From Gordonia crocea (GTDB lineage: Bacteria > Actinomycetota > Actinomycetes > Mycobacteriales > Mycobacteriaceae): DNA of 64,000 nucleotides. The notes beneath the pieces were generated by a model. The model was not told the origin of the DNA. It searched no databases and was given only the letters and a program-made list of their open reading frames with translations. Made by a program: the position numbers and the translations under genes. Shown here one piece after another: positions 38,936 through 48,932 of the stretch. Every line of letters starts with the position of its first letter. Positions within the stretch are counted from its first letter, which is position 1. Location: contig NZ_BJOU01000002.1 of assembly GCF_009932435.1 (NCBI RefSeq), positions 62,001-126,000 of the forward strand, written 5' to 3'.

Positions 38936-39595
38936 TCAGATGAGGCGGAAGCCGCCGTACTGGGTGCGAGCGATCCGGTTCATGATCGGGCCGATGTTGG
39001 TGCCGGTCTCCGGGCCGATGCAGGCGGTGAAGTAGTAGGCGTTGACCATGCCGACGAGCCGGCTGCCGACGGTCACCGGTGCGCCCGAGTCGCCCTCGAT
39101 GACGCACATCTGGGAGAAGTGCGACTTGTTGTCGGAGGCCCATGCGACGCCACAGGTCTGGCCGGTGGTGCGGCCGGTCTTGCACATGATCGTCGGGAAC
39201 TGGACCGGGCGCGGGTCGATCTGGGTGATGGTCAAGCCGCGGTTGGTGCGGCGCGGGCCGACGTTGCCGTTGAACTCGATGATGGCCATGTCCAGGTCGG
39301 CGGCGGAGTAGGTGATCGTGCCGATCTGGCCGCGGTTCTGGAACACCTCGGAGTAGACCCGCTGGCTGGGCGTTCCGCAGTGTCCGGCGGTGATACCGAT
39401 CAACTTGTTTCCGTTACGGGAACGGCCGATGGCGGTCAGCGTGCACGCCGCTGCCGACGAGCCGCCCTTGAGGACCAAGATGCCCGACCCGGCGCCCACC
39501 GGGACTTGCGGGGCGGCCAACGCTGCGCTGCTCCCCAGTCCGCCGAGCACAAGCGCGGCCATGACCGCAAAAACGGCGGTCAGCTTCCGTGTCAT
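38936..39595 (-). CDS. Secreted S1-family (chymotrypsin/alpha-lytic-like) serine protease
   Basis: This is a 219-aa protein. Its signal peptide ends near ALAA-PQ (about residue 28). The catalytic triad is visible: H72 (GITAGHCG), D102 (AADLDMAI) and S170 (IEGDSGAPV). Two further cysteine pairs (C51/C73 and C138/C149 or nearby) could form disulfides. No propeptide of notable size is present. The start at 39595 is chosen for the signal peptide (MTRKLTAVFAV). It is secreted or released to the envelope; the substrate is unknown. It converges with ilvC and is divergent from serA. Confidence 0.88.
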   Translation of the reverse strand: MTRKLTAVFAVMAALVLGGLGSSAALAAPQVPVGAGSGILVLKGGSSAAACTLTAIGRSRNGNKLIGITAGHCGTPSQRVYSEVFQNRGQIGTITYSAADLDMAIIEFNGNVGPRRTNRGLTITQIDPRPVQFPTIMCKTGRTTGQTCGVAWASDNKSHFSQMCVIEGDSGAPVTVGSRLVGMVNAYYFTACIGPETGTNIGPIMNRIARTQYGGFRLI

Positions 39596-39918
39596 CAAAT
39601 AACTCCAGTTCGTTGGTCCCGTGACTTGGTATTTCCCCGGCGCCGCCCTTTCAGGCGGCCTGCCCACGATACCCGGGTTTGCCGGTTGGCGGCGGAATCC
39701 GTGCGGGTCTGGAGAATCCTACCGTGGCTGCCGGTGCGGATCCGGTCACGGTTCACATTTGCGATAGCGCAGTGCGCGCCGTCACATCCTAGCGGGGTGT
39801 GGCCGACCGGGGTGCAACCGGGCAGACGGCGGCCACTAAACTTGTCGGGGTACCGGGCGCCACCTGCCCGGATATCCGATAAACCGAAACCGTTCGTAAT
39901 CGCCGTCAGGAGACACCC
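39596..39918. promoter_or_regulatory. 323-bp intergenic region between protease gene and serA
   Basis: It holds a probable serA -10 TAAACT (39837-39842) and, in the serA 5' UTR, a small hairpin CCGGGC-7-GCCCGG (39853-39871). The RBS CAGGAG lies before the GTG at 39919. I see no gene, repeat of the 21-bp family or known riboswitch. Confidence 0.45.
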
Positions 39919-41514
39919 GTGACCGCAGCTGGCCGTCCAGTTGTCCTTATTGCCGACAAGTTGGCCCCTTCGACCGTCGAGGCGCTCGGCGATGAAGTCG
40001 AGGTGCGGTGGGTCGACGGCCCGGATCGGCCCAAGCTTCTCGAGGCCGTCGGTGAAGCCGATGCCCTGCTGGTGCGCTCGGCCACGACGGTCGACGCCGA
40101 GGTCCTCGCCGCGGCACCCAACCTGAAGATCGTCGCCCGCGCAGGCGTCGGGCTCGACAATGTCGACGTCCCGGCCGCGACCGAGCGCGGGGTGATGGTG
40201 GTCAACGCCCCGACGTCGAACATCCACTCCGCGGCCGAGCACGCGATCGCCCTGCTGATGGCCACCGCCCGGCAGGTACCCGCCGCCGACGCCACCCTCA
40301 AGGAGCACACCTGGAAGCGCTCGTCGTTCTCCGGTGTCGAGCTCTTCGACAAAACCGTCGGCGTGGTCGGCCTCGGCCGCATCGGCCAGTTGGTCGCCGC
40401 GCGACTGGGCGCCTTCGAGACCAAGATCATCGCGTACGACCCCTACGTGTCCGCGGCCCGCGCCGCGCAGCTGGGCATTGAACTCGTCACGCTCGACGAG
40501 CTGCTGGAACGGGCGGACTTCATTACCGTCCACCTGCCCAAGACGCCGGAGACGGCCGGACTGATCGGTGCCGACCAGCTGGCCAAGACCCGGAAGGGCG
40601 TCATCATCATCAACGCCGCGCGCGGCGGGCTGATCGACGAGCAAGCCCTGGCCGACGCCATCACCTCCGGCCAGGTCCGCGGCGCCGGCCTGGACGTCTT
40701 CAACAGCGAGCCGTGCACCGATTCGCCGCTGTTCGAGCTGGATCAGGTTGTCGTGACCCCGCACCTGGGCGCATCGACCGCCGAGGCGCAGGACCGTGCC
40801 GGCACCGACGTCGCCAAGAGCGTCCGCCTCGCCCTGGCTGGACAGTTCGTGCCCGACGCGGTGAACATCACCGGCGGCGCCGTCGACGACGAGGTCGCGC
40901 CGTGGCTCGAACTCACCCGCAAGCTCGGCGTCATGGTGGGCGCCATCAGCGCCGACGTGCCGGCGACGGTCACCGTCGACGTCCGCGGCGAGCTGGCCGC
41001 GAACAGTGTCGACGTCTTGGGCCTCTCTGCTTTGCGCGGGGTGTTCTCGGCGACGACCGATGAGCCGGTCACCTTCGTCAACGCGCCGTCGGTGGCACAG
41101 ACCCGCGGGGTGACCAGCGAGGTCACCCGCGCGACCGAGAGCCCGAACCACCGCAGCGTCGTCGACGTGCGGGCGGTGTTCCCGGACGGCTCGACCCACA
41201 ACGTCGCCGGCACCCTGTCGGGCCCGCGCGAGGTGGAGAAGATCGTCAACATCAACGGCCGCAACTTCGACCTGCGCGCCGAGGGCCACAACCTGGTCCT
41301 CAGCTACGCCGACAAGCCGGGCTCGCTGGGCAAGATCGCGACCGCCCTGGGCGAGGAGGGCGTGGACATCCAGGCCGCAGCCCTGTCGCAGGACGCGAGC
41401 GGGGAAGGCGCGACGGTCATGCTGCGCGTCGATCGCGAGCTGTCCGACGAGCTCGTCGGCAAGATCGGCAAGTCGGTCGAGGCAAACCTGGTCAAGCAGG
41501 TGGATCTGTCGTGA
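39919..41514 (+). CDS. serA: D-3-phosphoglycerate dehydrogenase (type I, long form)
   Basis: This is a 531-aa protein. The NAD-binding motif [14 protein letters not shown] sits in the dehydrogenase core. The catalytic residues are Arg in [11 protein letters not shown], Glu in GLDVFNSEP and His in [10 protein letters not shown]. The extra intervening (ASB) domain of about 130 residues and a C-terminal ACT domain ([26 protein letters not shown]) make it the mycobacterial type with serine regulation. It commits 3-phosphoglycerate to serine synthesis. The start GTG follows CAGGAGA; its stop overlaps the leuB GTG by 4 bp. Confidence 0.97.
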   Translation: MTAAGRPVVLIADKLAPSTVEALGDEVEVRWVDGPDRPKLLEAVGEADALLVRSATTVDAEVLAAAPNLKIVARAGVGLDNVDVPAATERGVMVVNAPTSNIHSAAEHAIALLMATARQVPAADATLKEHTWKRSSFSGVELFDKTVGVVGLGRIGQLVAARLGAFETKIIAYDPYVSAARAAQLGIELVTLDELLERADFITVHLPKTPETAGLIGADQLAKTRKGVIIINAARGGLIDEQALADAITSGQVRGAGLDVFNSEPCTDSPLFELDQVVVTPHLGASTAEAQDRAGTDVAKSVRLALAGQFVPDAVNITGGAVDDEVAPWLELTRKLGVMVGAISADVPATVTVDVRGELAANSVDVLGLSALRGVFSATTDEPVTFVNAPSVAQTRGVTSEVTRATESPNHRSVVDVRAVFPDGSTHNVAGTLSGPREVEKIVNINGRNFDLRAEGHNLVLSYADKPGSLGKIATALGEEGVDIQAAALSQDASGEGATVMLRVDRELSDELVGKIGKSVEANLVKQVDLS

Positions 41515-42557
41515 AACTCGCGGTCATCCCCGGTGACGGGATCGGTCCCGAGGTCGTCGCCCAGGCGCTGCGGATCCTCGAGAAGCTCGACCCCGACCTG
41601 AGCACCACCGAGTACGACTTCGGTGCCCGCCGCTACCACGCGACCGGGGAGCTGCTCACCGACGCGGATCTGGCCTCGCTGCGCGAGCACGACGCCATCC
41701 TGCTGGGTGCGATCGGTGACCCGAGCGTGCCGTCGGGAGTGTTGGAGCGCGGCTTCCTGCTGAAGCTGCGGTTCGCCATGGACCACCATGTCAACCTGCG
41801 GCCGTCGGTGCTGCTGGCCGGGGTGTCGTCGCCGTTGGCCGGCGCCGGGAGCGGAGCGAGCGGGCCGAATCAACCCGGCGATCCGTCGATCGACTTCGTC
41901 GTCGTGCGCGAGGGCACCGAGGGGCCGTACACCGGCAACGGCGGTGCGATCCGGGTCGGGACCCCGCACGAGGTGGCGACCGAGGTGAGCGTCAACACGC
42001 GATTCGGCATCGAGCGCGTCGTCCGGGATGCGTTCGCCCGGGCGCAGGCCCGCGGCAAGAAGCTGACCCTGGTGCACAAGACCAACGTGCTCACCTTTGC
42101 CGGCTCGATGTGGCAGCGCACCGTCGACGAGGTCGGGGCGGAGTTCCCCGACGTCGTTACTGACTACTGCCACGTCGATGCGGCGATGATCTACCTGGTG
42201 ACCGATCCGTCGCGGTTTGACGTCATCGTGACCGACAACCTGTTCGGCGACATCGTCACCGACTTGGCGGCCGCGGTCACCGGCGGTATCGGTTTGGCCG
42301 CATCGGGCAATATCGATGCCACCGGTGCCAATCCGTCGATGTTCGAGCCGGTGCACGGCAGCGCGCCCGACATCGCCGGCCAGGGCAAGGCGGATCCGAC
42401 CGCGGCGATCCTCTCGGCGGCGCTGTTGCTGCGCCACCTCGGCCGCGAGGCCGACGCGGTGCGCGTCGAGCAGGCGGTGGCCGCCGACGTCGCCGAGCGC
42501 GGCGACGGGCCGGTCAACACCGTCGAGGTGGGCGACCGGATCCTGGCACGCGTCTAA
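41511..42557 (+). CDS. leuB: 3-isopropylmalate dehydrogenase
   Basis: This is a 348-aa protein. It opens [23 protein letters not shown]. The NAD/Mg sites include [30 protein letters not shown] and [26 protein letters not shown], with the closing [22 protein letters not shown]. It is an oxidative decarboxylase in leucine synthesis, working after LeuCD (52471-54521). It is translationally coupled to serA (GTGA). It overlaps the convergent membrane gene by 4 bp at their stops. Confidence 0.97.
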   Translation: MKLAVIPGDGIGPEVVAQALRILEKLDPDLSTTEYDFGARRYHATGELLTDADLASLREHDAILLGAIGDPSVPSGVLERGFLLKLRFAMDHHVNLRPSVLLAGVSSPLAGAGSGASGPNQPGDPSIDFVVVREGTEGPYTGNGGAIRVGTPHEVATEVSVNTRFGIERVVRDAFARAQARGKKLTLVHKTNVLTFAGSMWQRTVDEVGAEFPDVVTDYCHVDAAMIYLVTDPSRFDVIVTDNLFGDIVTDLAAAVTGGIGLAASGNIDATGANPSMFEPVHGSAPDIAGQGKADPTAAILSAALLLRHLGREADAVRVEQAVAADVAERGDGPVNTVEVGDRILARV

Positions 42558-43534
42558 CCCGCGCGGCAGACAGCATTCACCAGGCCCGCGGCGGTCGCGG
42601 CATCGTCGACGACGACGACTTCGCGGCCGCCGTCGCGCTTGACGAGTAACAGGGCGGTCCCGGAGCGCAGGACGAATCCCTTGCTTCCGCTGAGCCGGCC
42701 GCCGATGCCGATGCGGTAGCCGTAGCCGCCGTAGTCGCGCAGGGCGCTGACCTGGACGACTTCGGCGCGCTCGATATCGTTGAGCGAGATGGTGATTCGC
42801 GGCCAACCCACGGCGGAGCGGATCGACACCGCGGTCCGGGTGATGGTCACGCGCACCGACCACATCACCGCGACGAGGGCCAGCGTGAAGGCGGCCGCCG
42901 CGAGCGGCAGCCAACTGTGGGTCGCCCAGGCGACCGCGCCCAAGGGAAGCATGGCGACCACGGCCAGTGCGGCCACCGGCGCCGAGGACGTTGCGCGCCG
43001 GGTCCAGACGAACCTCTCCTCCGGACCCAGCTGCGCCACCGGTTCGTCTCCGTCGACGGCGGGGAGCGCATCGCGCCAGCGGGGGACCAGTCGTGCGGCA
43101 CCGAGGCCCAGGGCGGCCCCGACTGCGATGGCGACAAGAATCGACCACGGGGTGAAGGTGGCCTTCGTGGCGTCGGCCAGTCCGCGTTGCCCCTCGACCA
43201 GCAGGACCATCAGCGTGACGATTCCGCCCGCCATGCCGGTGGCGAAGCCGACGAGCCATTGGGCCGCGGCGCGCGGGAGGTCGGACAGCAACAGTGCGGC
43301 CCCGACGCCGGCGCACACCGCGGCGACGATCAACGGCTGGGCGATCACCCACGGTGTCGAGGTGAAACCGTTCGGTCCGGAGGTGCCGAAGTGGGTGGCG
43401 ATCGGGTCGGGGAGGCCGTGGCGCCAGGACGCGATCAGGATCGAGCCGAGGGTGCCGATGCCGAGGCAGAGGCCGACGACTGTGGTGATCAGGCGGATTC
43501 TCGGCATCGTCGTGCGGGTCGGGTCGGCGCTCAT
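42554..43534 (-). CDS. DUF1648-domain multi-pass membrane protein
   Basis: This is a 326-aa protein. The N-terminal DUF1648/SdpI-like part has a transmembrane helix followed by [19 protein letters not shown]. Further helices lie at about 65-85, 90-112, 128-150 and 190-230. The C-terminal cytosolic part (about 230-326) resembles a PH-like fold ([33 protein letters not shown]). Its start overlaps the stop of the GntR gene, so the two form an operon, as in many YtrA-type GntR/membrane pairs related to cell-envelope stress. The function is not known. Confidence 0.75.
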   Translation of the reverse strand: MSADPTRTTMPRIRLITTVVGLCLGIGTLGSILIASWRHGLPDPIATHFGTSGPNGFTSTPWVIAQPLIVAAVCAGVGAALLLSDLPRAAAQWLVGFATGMAGGIVTLMVLLVEGQRGLADATKATFTPWSILVAIAVGAALGLGAARLVPRWRDALPAVDGDEPVAQLGPEERFVWTRRATSSAPVAALAVVAMLPLGAVAWATHSWLPLAAAAFTLALVAVMWSVRVTITRTAVSIRSAVGWPRITISLNDIERAEVVQVSALRDYGGYGYRIGIGGRLSGSKGFVLRSGTALLLVKRDGGREVVVVDDAATAAGLVNAVCRAG

Positions 43535-43884
43535 GGGGCGCTCCTTTCGGTGAGGGTGGTGATCAGGGCATCGATGCTCACCCCGTGCCGACGCGCGACC
43601 TCGAGTAGTCGGTCGATGGCGGTGGTGAGCTCGGCGGTCGTCGGTGCGTTCTGGGCGATGACGGCGCCGCGGCCGCGGCGCAGTTCGATGACGCCTTCGT
43701 CGCGCAGGATCTGATACGCGCGCAAGACGGTGTGCATGTTGATGTCGAGCAGTGCGGCGACCTCGCGCGCGGTGGGCAGTCGGTCACCCGGGGCCACCTC
43801 GCCGCGGGCGACGGCGCCGCGCACCGACGCCGCCACCTGCTCGTAGAGCGCGGTGCGGTCGGCGGGGTCGATCCGAATCAGCAT
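43531..43884 (-). CDS. GntR-family transcriptional regulator, YtrA-like
   Basis: This is a 117-aa protein. The winged HTH occupies residues 10-77 (LYEQVAASVRGAVARGEVAPGDRLPTAREVAALLDINMHTVLRAYQIL), with a short C-terminal dimerisation helix, the YtrA subfamily size. It has no ligand-binding domain. It is preceded by a perfect 7-5-7 inverted repeat at 43899-43917 and a -10 (TAGAAT, minus strand) 6 nt before the ATG, so self-repression of its own two-gene operon is likely. Confidence 0.9.
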   Translation of the reverse strand: MLIRIDPADRTALYEQVAASVRGAVARGEVAPGDRLPTAREVAALLDINMHTVLRAYQILRDEGVIELRRGRGAVIAQNAPTTAELTTAIDRLLEVARRHGVSIDALITTLTERSAP

Positions 43885-43898
43885 GTCTTGATTCTATA

Positions 43899-43917
43899 GT
43901 TCTATCTAAAATAGAAC
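43899..43917. promoter_or_regulatory. Putative GntR autoregulatory operator
   Basis: GTTCTAT-CTAAA-ATAGAAC has perfect 7-bp arms and lies directly upstream of the -10 hexamer on the minus strand, 14 bp before the regulator's start codon. It is AT-rich against a GC-rich background. Confidence 0.7.
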
Positions 43918-43960
43918 AACATCGGGAACGGGTGACGTCGTTTCACTACTCCCTCGTGGA

Positions 43961-45151
43961 TCAGCGGGGGTCGCGGGGGACGAGGGCCAGTCCGATCAGC
44001 GGGGGCAGGGCGCACAGGGCATAGGCCCAGGCATAGCCGTGGCCGTCGATGACCGCGGCGATGAGCGGGACCGACGCGGCACTGGCGATGTACTGGCTGG
44101 TGTTCTGGATGGCCAGGCCGCGACCGCTCCACGCGGGGCCGGCGTACTCGGCAATCGCGGTGAAGGCCAGACCGTTGTCGGCGACGACCACGATCGACGC
44201 CGCGACCATGACAAGCACCGCCACCGGGCTGTTGATCGCGTCGGTGGCGGCCAATGCGGCCATGAGGAGTGTGGCGGCCGCGGCGATGATCCGGATCGGC
44301 CGCATCCGCGACCCCCAGGCGTCGGACCAACGCCCCGCGACGATGCGCCCGAGTGCCGCGACGACTTGGGTGGCGGTCACCGCGATCCCGACCTGCAACG
44401 GCGGCCAGTGGCGCGCGATGATCAGCCAGGCGGGCACGAAGGTCCACAGCGCCACCTGGGGGATGACCAACAGCACGCTCACGGCGTGGACGCGGACCAA
44501 GAAGGACCCGCGCCGGTACGGGTTCGTGCCGCCGGACTCGGTCGGCGAATCCGGATGCGGGGGATCGACGATCCACAGCACGGTTGCCACCAGCGCGACG
44601 ACGGCGACGACGACGAACACGACGAACCCCGCGGTGGTGCCGAACCGCTGGGCGAGCACGGGGACGGTCAAGCCGGTGACGCCCACGCCCAGCGGCTGGG
44701 CCATCTGGCGGATTCCCATCGCGGTGCCGCGCTGGTGCGCAGGGAACCAGCCGACGACGATGCGCCCGCTGGCGCCATTCGTCGACGCGGCAACGGCGCC
44801 CGCGGCGAACAGTCCGATCCACAACGCCCACGCCGGCGCGTGCAGCGCGGAGGCGGCCGTCGTCGCCACTGTCGCGGCGACGGTGAGTGACAAAGACAGG
44901 ACCAGGATGGTGCGCTCACCGACGCGGTCGAGTGCCCAACCCCACAGCAGGGTGGTTGCGACCATGCCGACCATCGGCGCCGAGGCGAGGACCGAGGCGG
45001 CCGGCAACGACATCCCGTCCTGGTGCAGCCGGGGGATGAGAAAGGCGACGCCACTGGCGAGGCAGGTGGTGGCCATGGCTGCGAGCAGGGAACTCGCCAG
45101 GATGACCCACCGTCGGGTGCTGGTGGCGGTTGCCGGTGATGGGCTGGTCAC
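43961..45151 (-). CDS. Major facilitator superfamily transporter, Rv2994-like
   Basis: This is a 396-aa protein with about 12 hydrophobic helices. The loop 2-3 motif is WGWALDRVGERTILVL (variant of the MFS GxLaDrxGrkxxl motif), and the second-half counterpart is VAGRWSDAWGSRMRPIRI. The charged loop PTESGGTNPYRRGSF separates the halves. The substrate is unknown. The GTG start at 45151 follows GGGGAGCC. It is divergent from the FAH gene with a palindrome between them, hinting at shared control. Confidence 0.85.
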   Translation of the reverse strand: MTSPSPATATSTRRWVILASSLLAAMATTCLASGVAFLIPRLHQDGMSLPAASVLASAPMVGMVATTLLWGWALDRVGERTILVLSLSLTVAATVATTAASALHAPAWALWIGLFAAGAVAASTNGASGRIVVGWFPAHQRGTAMGIRQMAQPLGVGVTGLTVPVLAQRFGTTAGFVVFVVVAVVALVATVLWIVDPPHPDSPTESGGTNPYRRGSFLVRVHAVSVLLVIPQVALWTFVPAWLIIARHWPPLQVGIAVTATQVVAALGRIVAGRWSDAWGSRMRPIRIIAAAATLLMAALAATDAINSPVAVLVMVAASIVVVADNGLAFTAIAEYAGPAWSGRGLAIQNTSQYIASAASVPLIAAVIDGHGYAWAYALCALPPLIGLALVPRDPR

Positions 45152-45205
45152 GCGGGCTCCCCTCTGATGTCGGCGCCGTAACGCGACAGGCTCGTCGGAT
45201 CGCGA

Positions 45206-45222
45206 GTCTCATAGAATGAGAC
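45206..45222. promoter_or_regulatory. Palindrome between divergent MFS and FAH genes
   Basis: GTCTCAT-AGA-ATGAGAC has perfect 7-bp arms and lies 55 bp before the MFS start and 78 bp before the FAH start. A related half, AGTTTCATAG, follows. It is a candidate operator for a TetR/GntR-type regulator not encoded next to it. Confidence 0.5.
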
Positions 45223-45286
45223 GGACAGTTTCATAGTGTAGAACTCGCCCAGAGCGGTCGGCGAGAGGGGATCCCGGAACGTGGGA

Positions 45287-45292
45287 TAGGCT
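45287..45292 (+). promoter_or_regulatory. Putative -10 (TAGGCT) of FAH gene, leaderless
   Basis: TAGGCT lies 7 nt before ATG 45300. Confidence 0.45.
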
Positions 45293-45299
45293 GGCGGGC

Positions 45300-46085
45300 A
45301 TGCGACTAGGACGTGTGGCCACCCGGGATGGCGTGGCCTTCGCTGCAATCGAGGGTGAATCCGGGGCGGAGACCGCACGGGAGATCGCCGAGCACCCCTT
45401 CGGCGCGCCGACGTTCACCGGCCGCAGTTGGCCGTTGGCCGACGTGCGGGTGCTCGCGCCGATCTTGGCGTCGAAGGTGATCTGCGTGGGAAAGAACTAC
45501 GCGGCCCACGCGGCCGAGATGGGATCGGAGGCGCCGGAGACACCGGTCATCTTCCTCAAGCCCAATACCTCGATCATCGGTCCGGAAGTGCCCATCGTGC
45601 GCCCGCCGTCGGCGGAGCGGGTCGACTACGAGGGCGAACTGGCGGTGGTCATCGGCCGACCGTGCAAGGACGTCGCGGCGAGTGCCGCCAAGGATGCGAT
45701 CCTCGGCTACACGGTCGCCAACGACGTCACGGCGCGCGACCAGCAGAAGCTCGACGGCCAGTGGACCCGTGCCAAGGGGTATGACACGTTCTGCCCGCTG
45801 GGCCCGTGGATCGAGACCGAGTTCGACCCGTCGGATGTGGCGATCCGCACCGAGCTGACCGGCCTCGACGGCCAGACCTCGGTCAAGCAGGAGTCGCGGA
45901 CCTCGCTGATGCTGCACGACGTGGGATCCCTCGTCGAATGGGTGTCCGCGGTGATGACGTTGCTGCCCGGCGATGTGATCCTGACCGGCACCCCGGAGGG
46001 GATCGGGCCGATGGTTGCGGGCGAACGGGTGTCGGTCACGGTCGCCGGACTCGGCACGCTGAGCAACCCGGTGGTCGATAAGTGA
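45300..46085 (+). CDS. Fumarylacetoacetate hydrolase family protein, Rv2993c-like
   Basis: This is a 261-aa protein. The FAH fold signature is ICVGKNYAAHAAEMG, and the metal ligands lie in VDYEGELAVVIGR (Glu pair) and TVANDVTARDQQ (Asp). GDVILTGTPEGIGPM closes the active site. Members hydrolyse or decarboxylate acylpyruvates (for example 2-hydroxyhepta-2,4-diene-1,7-dioate isomerase); the exact substrate is not clear. It is translationally coupled (GTGA) to the alpha/beta hydrolase. Confidence 0.9.
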   Translation: MRLGRVATRDGVAFAAIEGESGAETAREIAEHPFGAPTFTGRSWPLADVRVLAPILASKVICVGKNYAAHAAEMGSEAPETPVIFLKPNTSIIGPEVPIVRPPSAERVDYEGELAVVIGRPCKDVAASAAKDAILGYTVANDVTARDQQKLDGQWTRAKGYDTFCPLGPWIETEFDPSDVAIRTELTGLDGQTSVKQESRTSLMLHDVGSLVEWVSAVMTLLPGDVILTGTPEGIGPMVAGERVSVTVAGLGTLSNPVVDK

Positions 46086-46912
46086 CCAGACCGGCCGCAC
46101 CGACCCTCGCCCAGGTCAACGGGATCACCCTCTCCTACGAGGACTCCGGCGGCGCCGGAGAACTCGTCGTCATGGTGATGGGCACCGGCAGCCCCGGACG
46201 CGTGTGGAAGGCCAACCAGGTCCCCGCCCTGGTCCGTGCCGGATACCGCACGGTCACCTTCGACAACCGCGGGATCGCCCCGTCGTCGGAATGCGCGACG
46301 GGATTCAGCATCGACGACATGGTCGCCGACACCGCCGCCCTCATTGAGCACCTCGACGCCGGCCCGGCGCATGTCGTCGGGACGTCGCTGGGCGCGCGGG
46401 TCACCCAGGAGCTGGCGCTGGCGCGACCCGACGTGGTCCGCTCGGCGACGATGTTGGCGACCTACGGGCGGCCCACACCGATGGTGAGCGCGTTCAGCGC
46501 GGGGGAGCGCGCCCTGTACGACCAGGGCGTCGAGTTGCCCTCCGACTACGTCGCCGCGGTCACCGCCCATCTCAACCTGTCGCCGCACACGCTGGCCGAC
46601 GACCGGTCCGCGCGCGATTGGCTCGACATCATCGCCTTCTCGCCGCAACGCGTCACCCCCGGGGTTCGCGCCCAGCTGGGCGTGCACGAGGAAGAGGCCG
46701 ATCGGCTCGAGGCGTATCGGCAGATCACCCGCCCGTCCCTCGTCGTCGGGTTCGCCGACGACCGAACACTGCCGGAGTTCCTGGCCCGCGAGGTGGCCGA
46801 CGTGATTCCGGGCGCCGAATACGCCGTGGTCGACAAGGCCGGTCATTTCGGCTACCTGGAGCAGCCCGCACGGGTCAACGAGCTGCTGCTGGAGTTCCTG
46901 GCCAAGCACTGA
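46082..46912 (+). CDS. Alpha/beta hydrolase
   Basis: This is a 276-aa protein. The nucleophile elbow is GTSLGA (S102). The likely acid is Asp in [11 protein letters not shown] and the base His in [12 protein letters not shown]. The N-terminal oxyanion region is [11 protein letters not shown]. Fold and size resemble MenH/HsaD-like hydrolases. The pairing with an FAH protein suggests breakdown of a dicarbonyl intermediate, but this is only inference. It overlaps the FAH stop by 4 bp. Confidence 0.85.
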   Translation: MTRPAAPTLAQVNGITLSYEDSGGAGELVVMVMGTGSPGRVWKANQVPALVRAGYRTVTFDNRGIAPSSECATGFSIDDMVADTAALIEHLDAGPAHVVGTSLGARVTQELALARPDVVRSATMLATYGRPTPMVSAFSAGERALYDQGVELPSDYVAAVTAHLNLSPHTLADDRSARDWLDIIAFSPQRVTPGVRAQLGVHEEEADRLEAYRQITRPSLVVGFADDRTLPEFLAREVADVIPGAEYAVVDKAGHFGYLEQPARVNELLLEFLAKH

Positions 46913-46943
46913 CGCCGGTCGTCGGGCGTCCGGCGGGATTCGC

Positions 46944-46949
46944 TACCGT
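46944..46949 (+). promoter_or_regulatory. Putative -10 (TACCGT) of gltX, leaderless
   Basis: TACCGT lies 7 nt before ATG 46957; no RBS is seen. Confidence 0.45.
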
Positions 46950-46956
46950 TGACGCC

Positions 46957-48432
46957 ATGACCAGCACTGTTCGCGTCCGCTTCTGTCCGTCGCCCACCGG
47001 CACCCCGCACGTCGGGCTGATCCGCACCGCGCTGTTCAACTACGCCTACGCCCGCCACAACGGCGGTGACTTCGTCTTCCGCATCGAGGACACCGACTCC
47101 GCGCGCGACAGCGAGGAGAGTTATGCCGCGATTCTCGATGCGCTGCGCTGGCTGGGCCTGCAGTGGGACGAGGGCCCCGAGGTCGGCGGCCCCTACGGTC
47201 CGTACCGCCAGTCGGAGCGCCGCGACATCCACCGCGACGTCGTCGCCCGCCTGCTCGAGGCGGGAGAGGCCTACGAGGCCTTTTCGACCCCCGAGGAGGT
47301 CGAGGCGCGCCACCGGGCGGCCGGGCGCGATCCCAAACTGGGCTACGACAACTTCGACCGTGATCTGACCGATGAGCAGCGGGCCGCCTATCGGGCCGAT
47401 GGTCGTAACCCGGTGGTGCGGTTGCGGATGCCCGACGAGGACATCACCTGGACCGATCTCGTGCGCGGGGATACGACGATCAAGGCCGGCACGGTACCCG
47501 ACTTCGCGCTCAGCCGCGCCAGCGGCGACCCGCTCTACACGCTCGTCAACCCCGTCGATGACGCCATGATGAAGATCACCCACGTGCTGCGCGGCGAGGA
47601 CCTGCTCTCGTCGACCCCGCGCCAGATCGCGCTGTATCGGGCGCTCGAGCGGATCGGCGTCGCCGACGGCGTCCCGCAGTTCGGGCACCTCCCGTTCGTC
47701 ATGGGGGAGGGCAACCGCAAGCTGTCCAAGCGGGATCCGCAGTCGAGCCTGTTCCACCACCGCGACCGCGGCTTCCTGCCTGAGGGGCTGTTGAACTACC
47801 TGGCGCTGCTCGGGTGGGGGTTCAGCGGCGACACCGATGTGTTCACCCTCGAGCAGATGATCGAGGCCTTCGACATCGGCGATGTGAACTCCAACCCGGC
47901 CCGCTTCGACGAGCGCAAGGCGGAGGCGATCAACGCCGAGCACATCCGGATGCTGGCGCCGGCCGATTTCGCCTCGCGCCTGGGTGACTACCTGGTGGCC
48001 CAGGGCCGATTCGCCGAGTCCCCCGTCGGCGACCCGGCGTTCGAGGCGCTCGCCGAACTGATCCAGACGCGCATCCAGGTCCTCGGTGACGCGTGGGATC
48101 TGATCAAGTTCCACTACGTCGACGACGCCGACTTCGTCATCGACGAGAAGTCGGCGGCGAAGAACCTCGGTGCCGACGCCGCGCCGGTGCTCGACGCCGC
48201 GATCACCGCGCTCGACGGGCTGGCGCCGTGGGATACCCCGACGATCGAGGCCGCGCTGAAGTCTGCGCTGGTGGACGGACTCGAGCTCAAACCCCGCAAG
48301 GCGTTCGGGCCGGTGCGCGTCGCGGTCACCGGGGCGGCGGTGAGCCCGCCGCTGTACGAGTCGATGACGGTGCTCGGTGCCGACAAGTCGCTCCAGCGGT
48401 TGCGCGACGCCCATGCGAAGTATGCGAAATAG
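46957..48432 (+). CDS. gltX: Glutamyl-tRNA synthetase
   Basis: This is a 491-aa class I synthetase. The HIGH-equivalent lies in [12 protein letters not shown] (residues 9-20) and the KMSKS-equivalent is KLSKRD near residue 255. The anticodon-binding helical domain is C-terminal. Because GatCAB is encoded nearby and no glnS is seen, it is probably non-discriminating, charging both tRNA-Glu and tRNA-Gln with glutamate. It is immediately followed by tRNA-Gln and tRNA-Glu genes, its own substrates. A longer upstream frame is a shadow of the hydrolase gene. Confidence 0.97.
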   Translation: MTSTVRVRFCPSPTGTPHVGLIRTALFNYAYARHNGGDFVFRIEDTDSARDSEESYAAILDALRWLGLQWDEGPEVGGPYGPYRQSERRDIHRDVVARLLEAGEAYEAFSTPEEVEARHRAAGRDPKLGYDNFDRDLTDEQRAAYRADGRNPVVRLRMPDEDITWTDLVRGDTTIKAGTVPDFALSRASGDPLYTLVNPVDDAMMKITHVLRGEDLLSSTPRQIALYRALERIGVADGVPQFGHLPFVMGEGNRKLSKRDPQSSLFHHRDRGFLPEGLLNYLALLGWGFSGDTDVFTLEQMIEAFDIGDVNSNPARFDERKAEAINAEHIRMLAPADFASRLGDYLVAQGRFAESPVGDPAFEALAELIQTRIQVLGDAWDLIKFHYVDDADFVIDEKSAAKNLGADAAPVLDAAITALDGLAPWDTPTIEAALKSALVDGLELKPRKAFGPVRVAVTGAAVSPPLYESMTVLGADKSLQRLRDAHAKYAK

Positions 48433-48530
48433 TGGTTGCGACCTGCTCGTTTGTGCTATTTGGCCGCCATCCTGCTAACCTACTTCTCGGCCCATTCGCC
48501 GGGTGGTGACACCCGGAGATTGGAACCCAT

Positions 48531-48602
48531 TGGGGTATGGTGTAATTGGCAACACAGCTGATTCTGGTTCAGCCATTCTAGGTTCGAGTCCTGGTACCCC
48601 AG
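48531..48602 (+). tRNA. tRNA-Gln (anticodon CTG)
   Basis: It is 72 nt. The acceptor stem TGGGGTA/TACCCCA is perfect. The anticodon stem GCTGA/TCAGC carries loop TTCTGGT, so the anticodon is CTG. The T-arm is CTAGG-TTCGAGT-CCTGG. The CCA end is not encoded. It lies about 100 bp after gltX. Confidence 0.97.
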
Positions 48603-48664
48603 CGGACTTCACGGTCTGTTCGGACCCGCTTGCGGGAACGGATTCGCACCGAGGAGTTGTTCAG

Positions 48665-48737
48665 GCCCCCTTCGTCTAGCGGCCTAGGACGCCGCCCTCT
48701 CAAGGCGGTAACGCGGGTTCAAATCCCGTAGGGGGTA
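48665..48737 (+). tRNA. tRNA-Glu (anticodon CTC)
   Basis: It is 73 nt. The acceptor stem GCCCCCT/AGGGGGT has one G-T pair. The anticodon arm is CCGCC-CTCTCAA-GGCGG, giving CTC. The T-arm is GCGGG-TTCAAAT-CCCGT. CCA is not encoded. It is followed by a strong terminator, so it is probably co-transcribed with tRNA-Gln 62 bp upstream. Confidence 0.97.
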
Positions 48738-48742
48738 CAACG

Positions 48743-48783
48743 GAGGCGCCTCCACCGAGTATTCGGTGGAGGCGCCTCTTTTT
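48743..48783 (+). terminator. Terminator after tRNA-Glu
   Basis: The perfect 16-bp stem (GAGGCGCCTCCACCGA with its complement, loop GTAT) is followed by TTTTT. Confidence 0.95.
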
Positions 48784-48796
48784 GTCGGCCGGGGTC

Positions 48797-48896
48797 AGGG
48801 CCCAGTCGGCAGGAATCAGGGCCCAGTCGGCGAAGATGAGGGCCCAGTCGGCGAAGATGAGGGCCCACTCGGCGAAGATGAGGGCCTAGTCGGCGA
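48797..48896 (-). repeat. Array 4 of 21-bp tandem repeat (5 units)
   Basis: The reverse-complement core AGGGCCCAGTC starts at 48797, 48818, 48839 and 48860 and, with one change (AGGGCCTAGTC), at 48881. It begins 14 bp after the T run of the tRNA terminator and ends 20 bp before the metal-responsive operator. Spacers are GGCGAAGATG-like, differing from those in the other arrays. Confidence 0.94.
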
Positions 48897-48915
48897 ATCG
48901 GGGCGTCTGGAGGAA

Positions 48916-48932
48916 ATACCCCATAGGGGTAT
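48916..48932. promoter_or_regulatory. CsoR-like copper operator
   Basis: ATACCCC-ATA-GGGGTAT is a perfect 7-3-7 dyad, resembling the GC-rich CsoR boxes found before copper-export genes. It lies 44 bp upstream of the ATPase ATG. An in-frame ATG at 48931 overlaps its edge. Confidence 0.75.
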
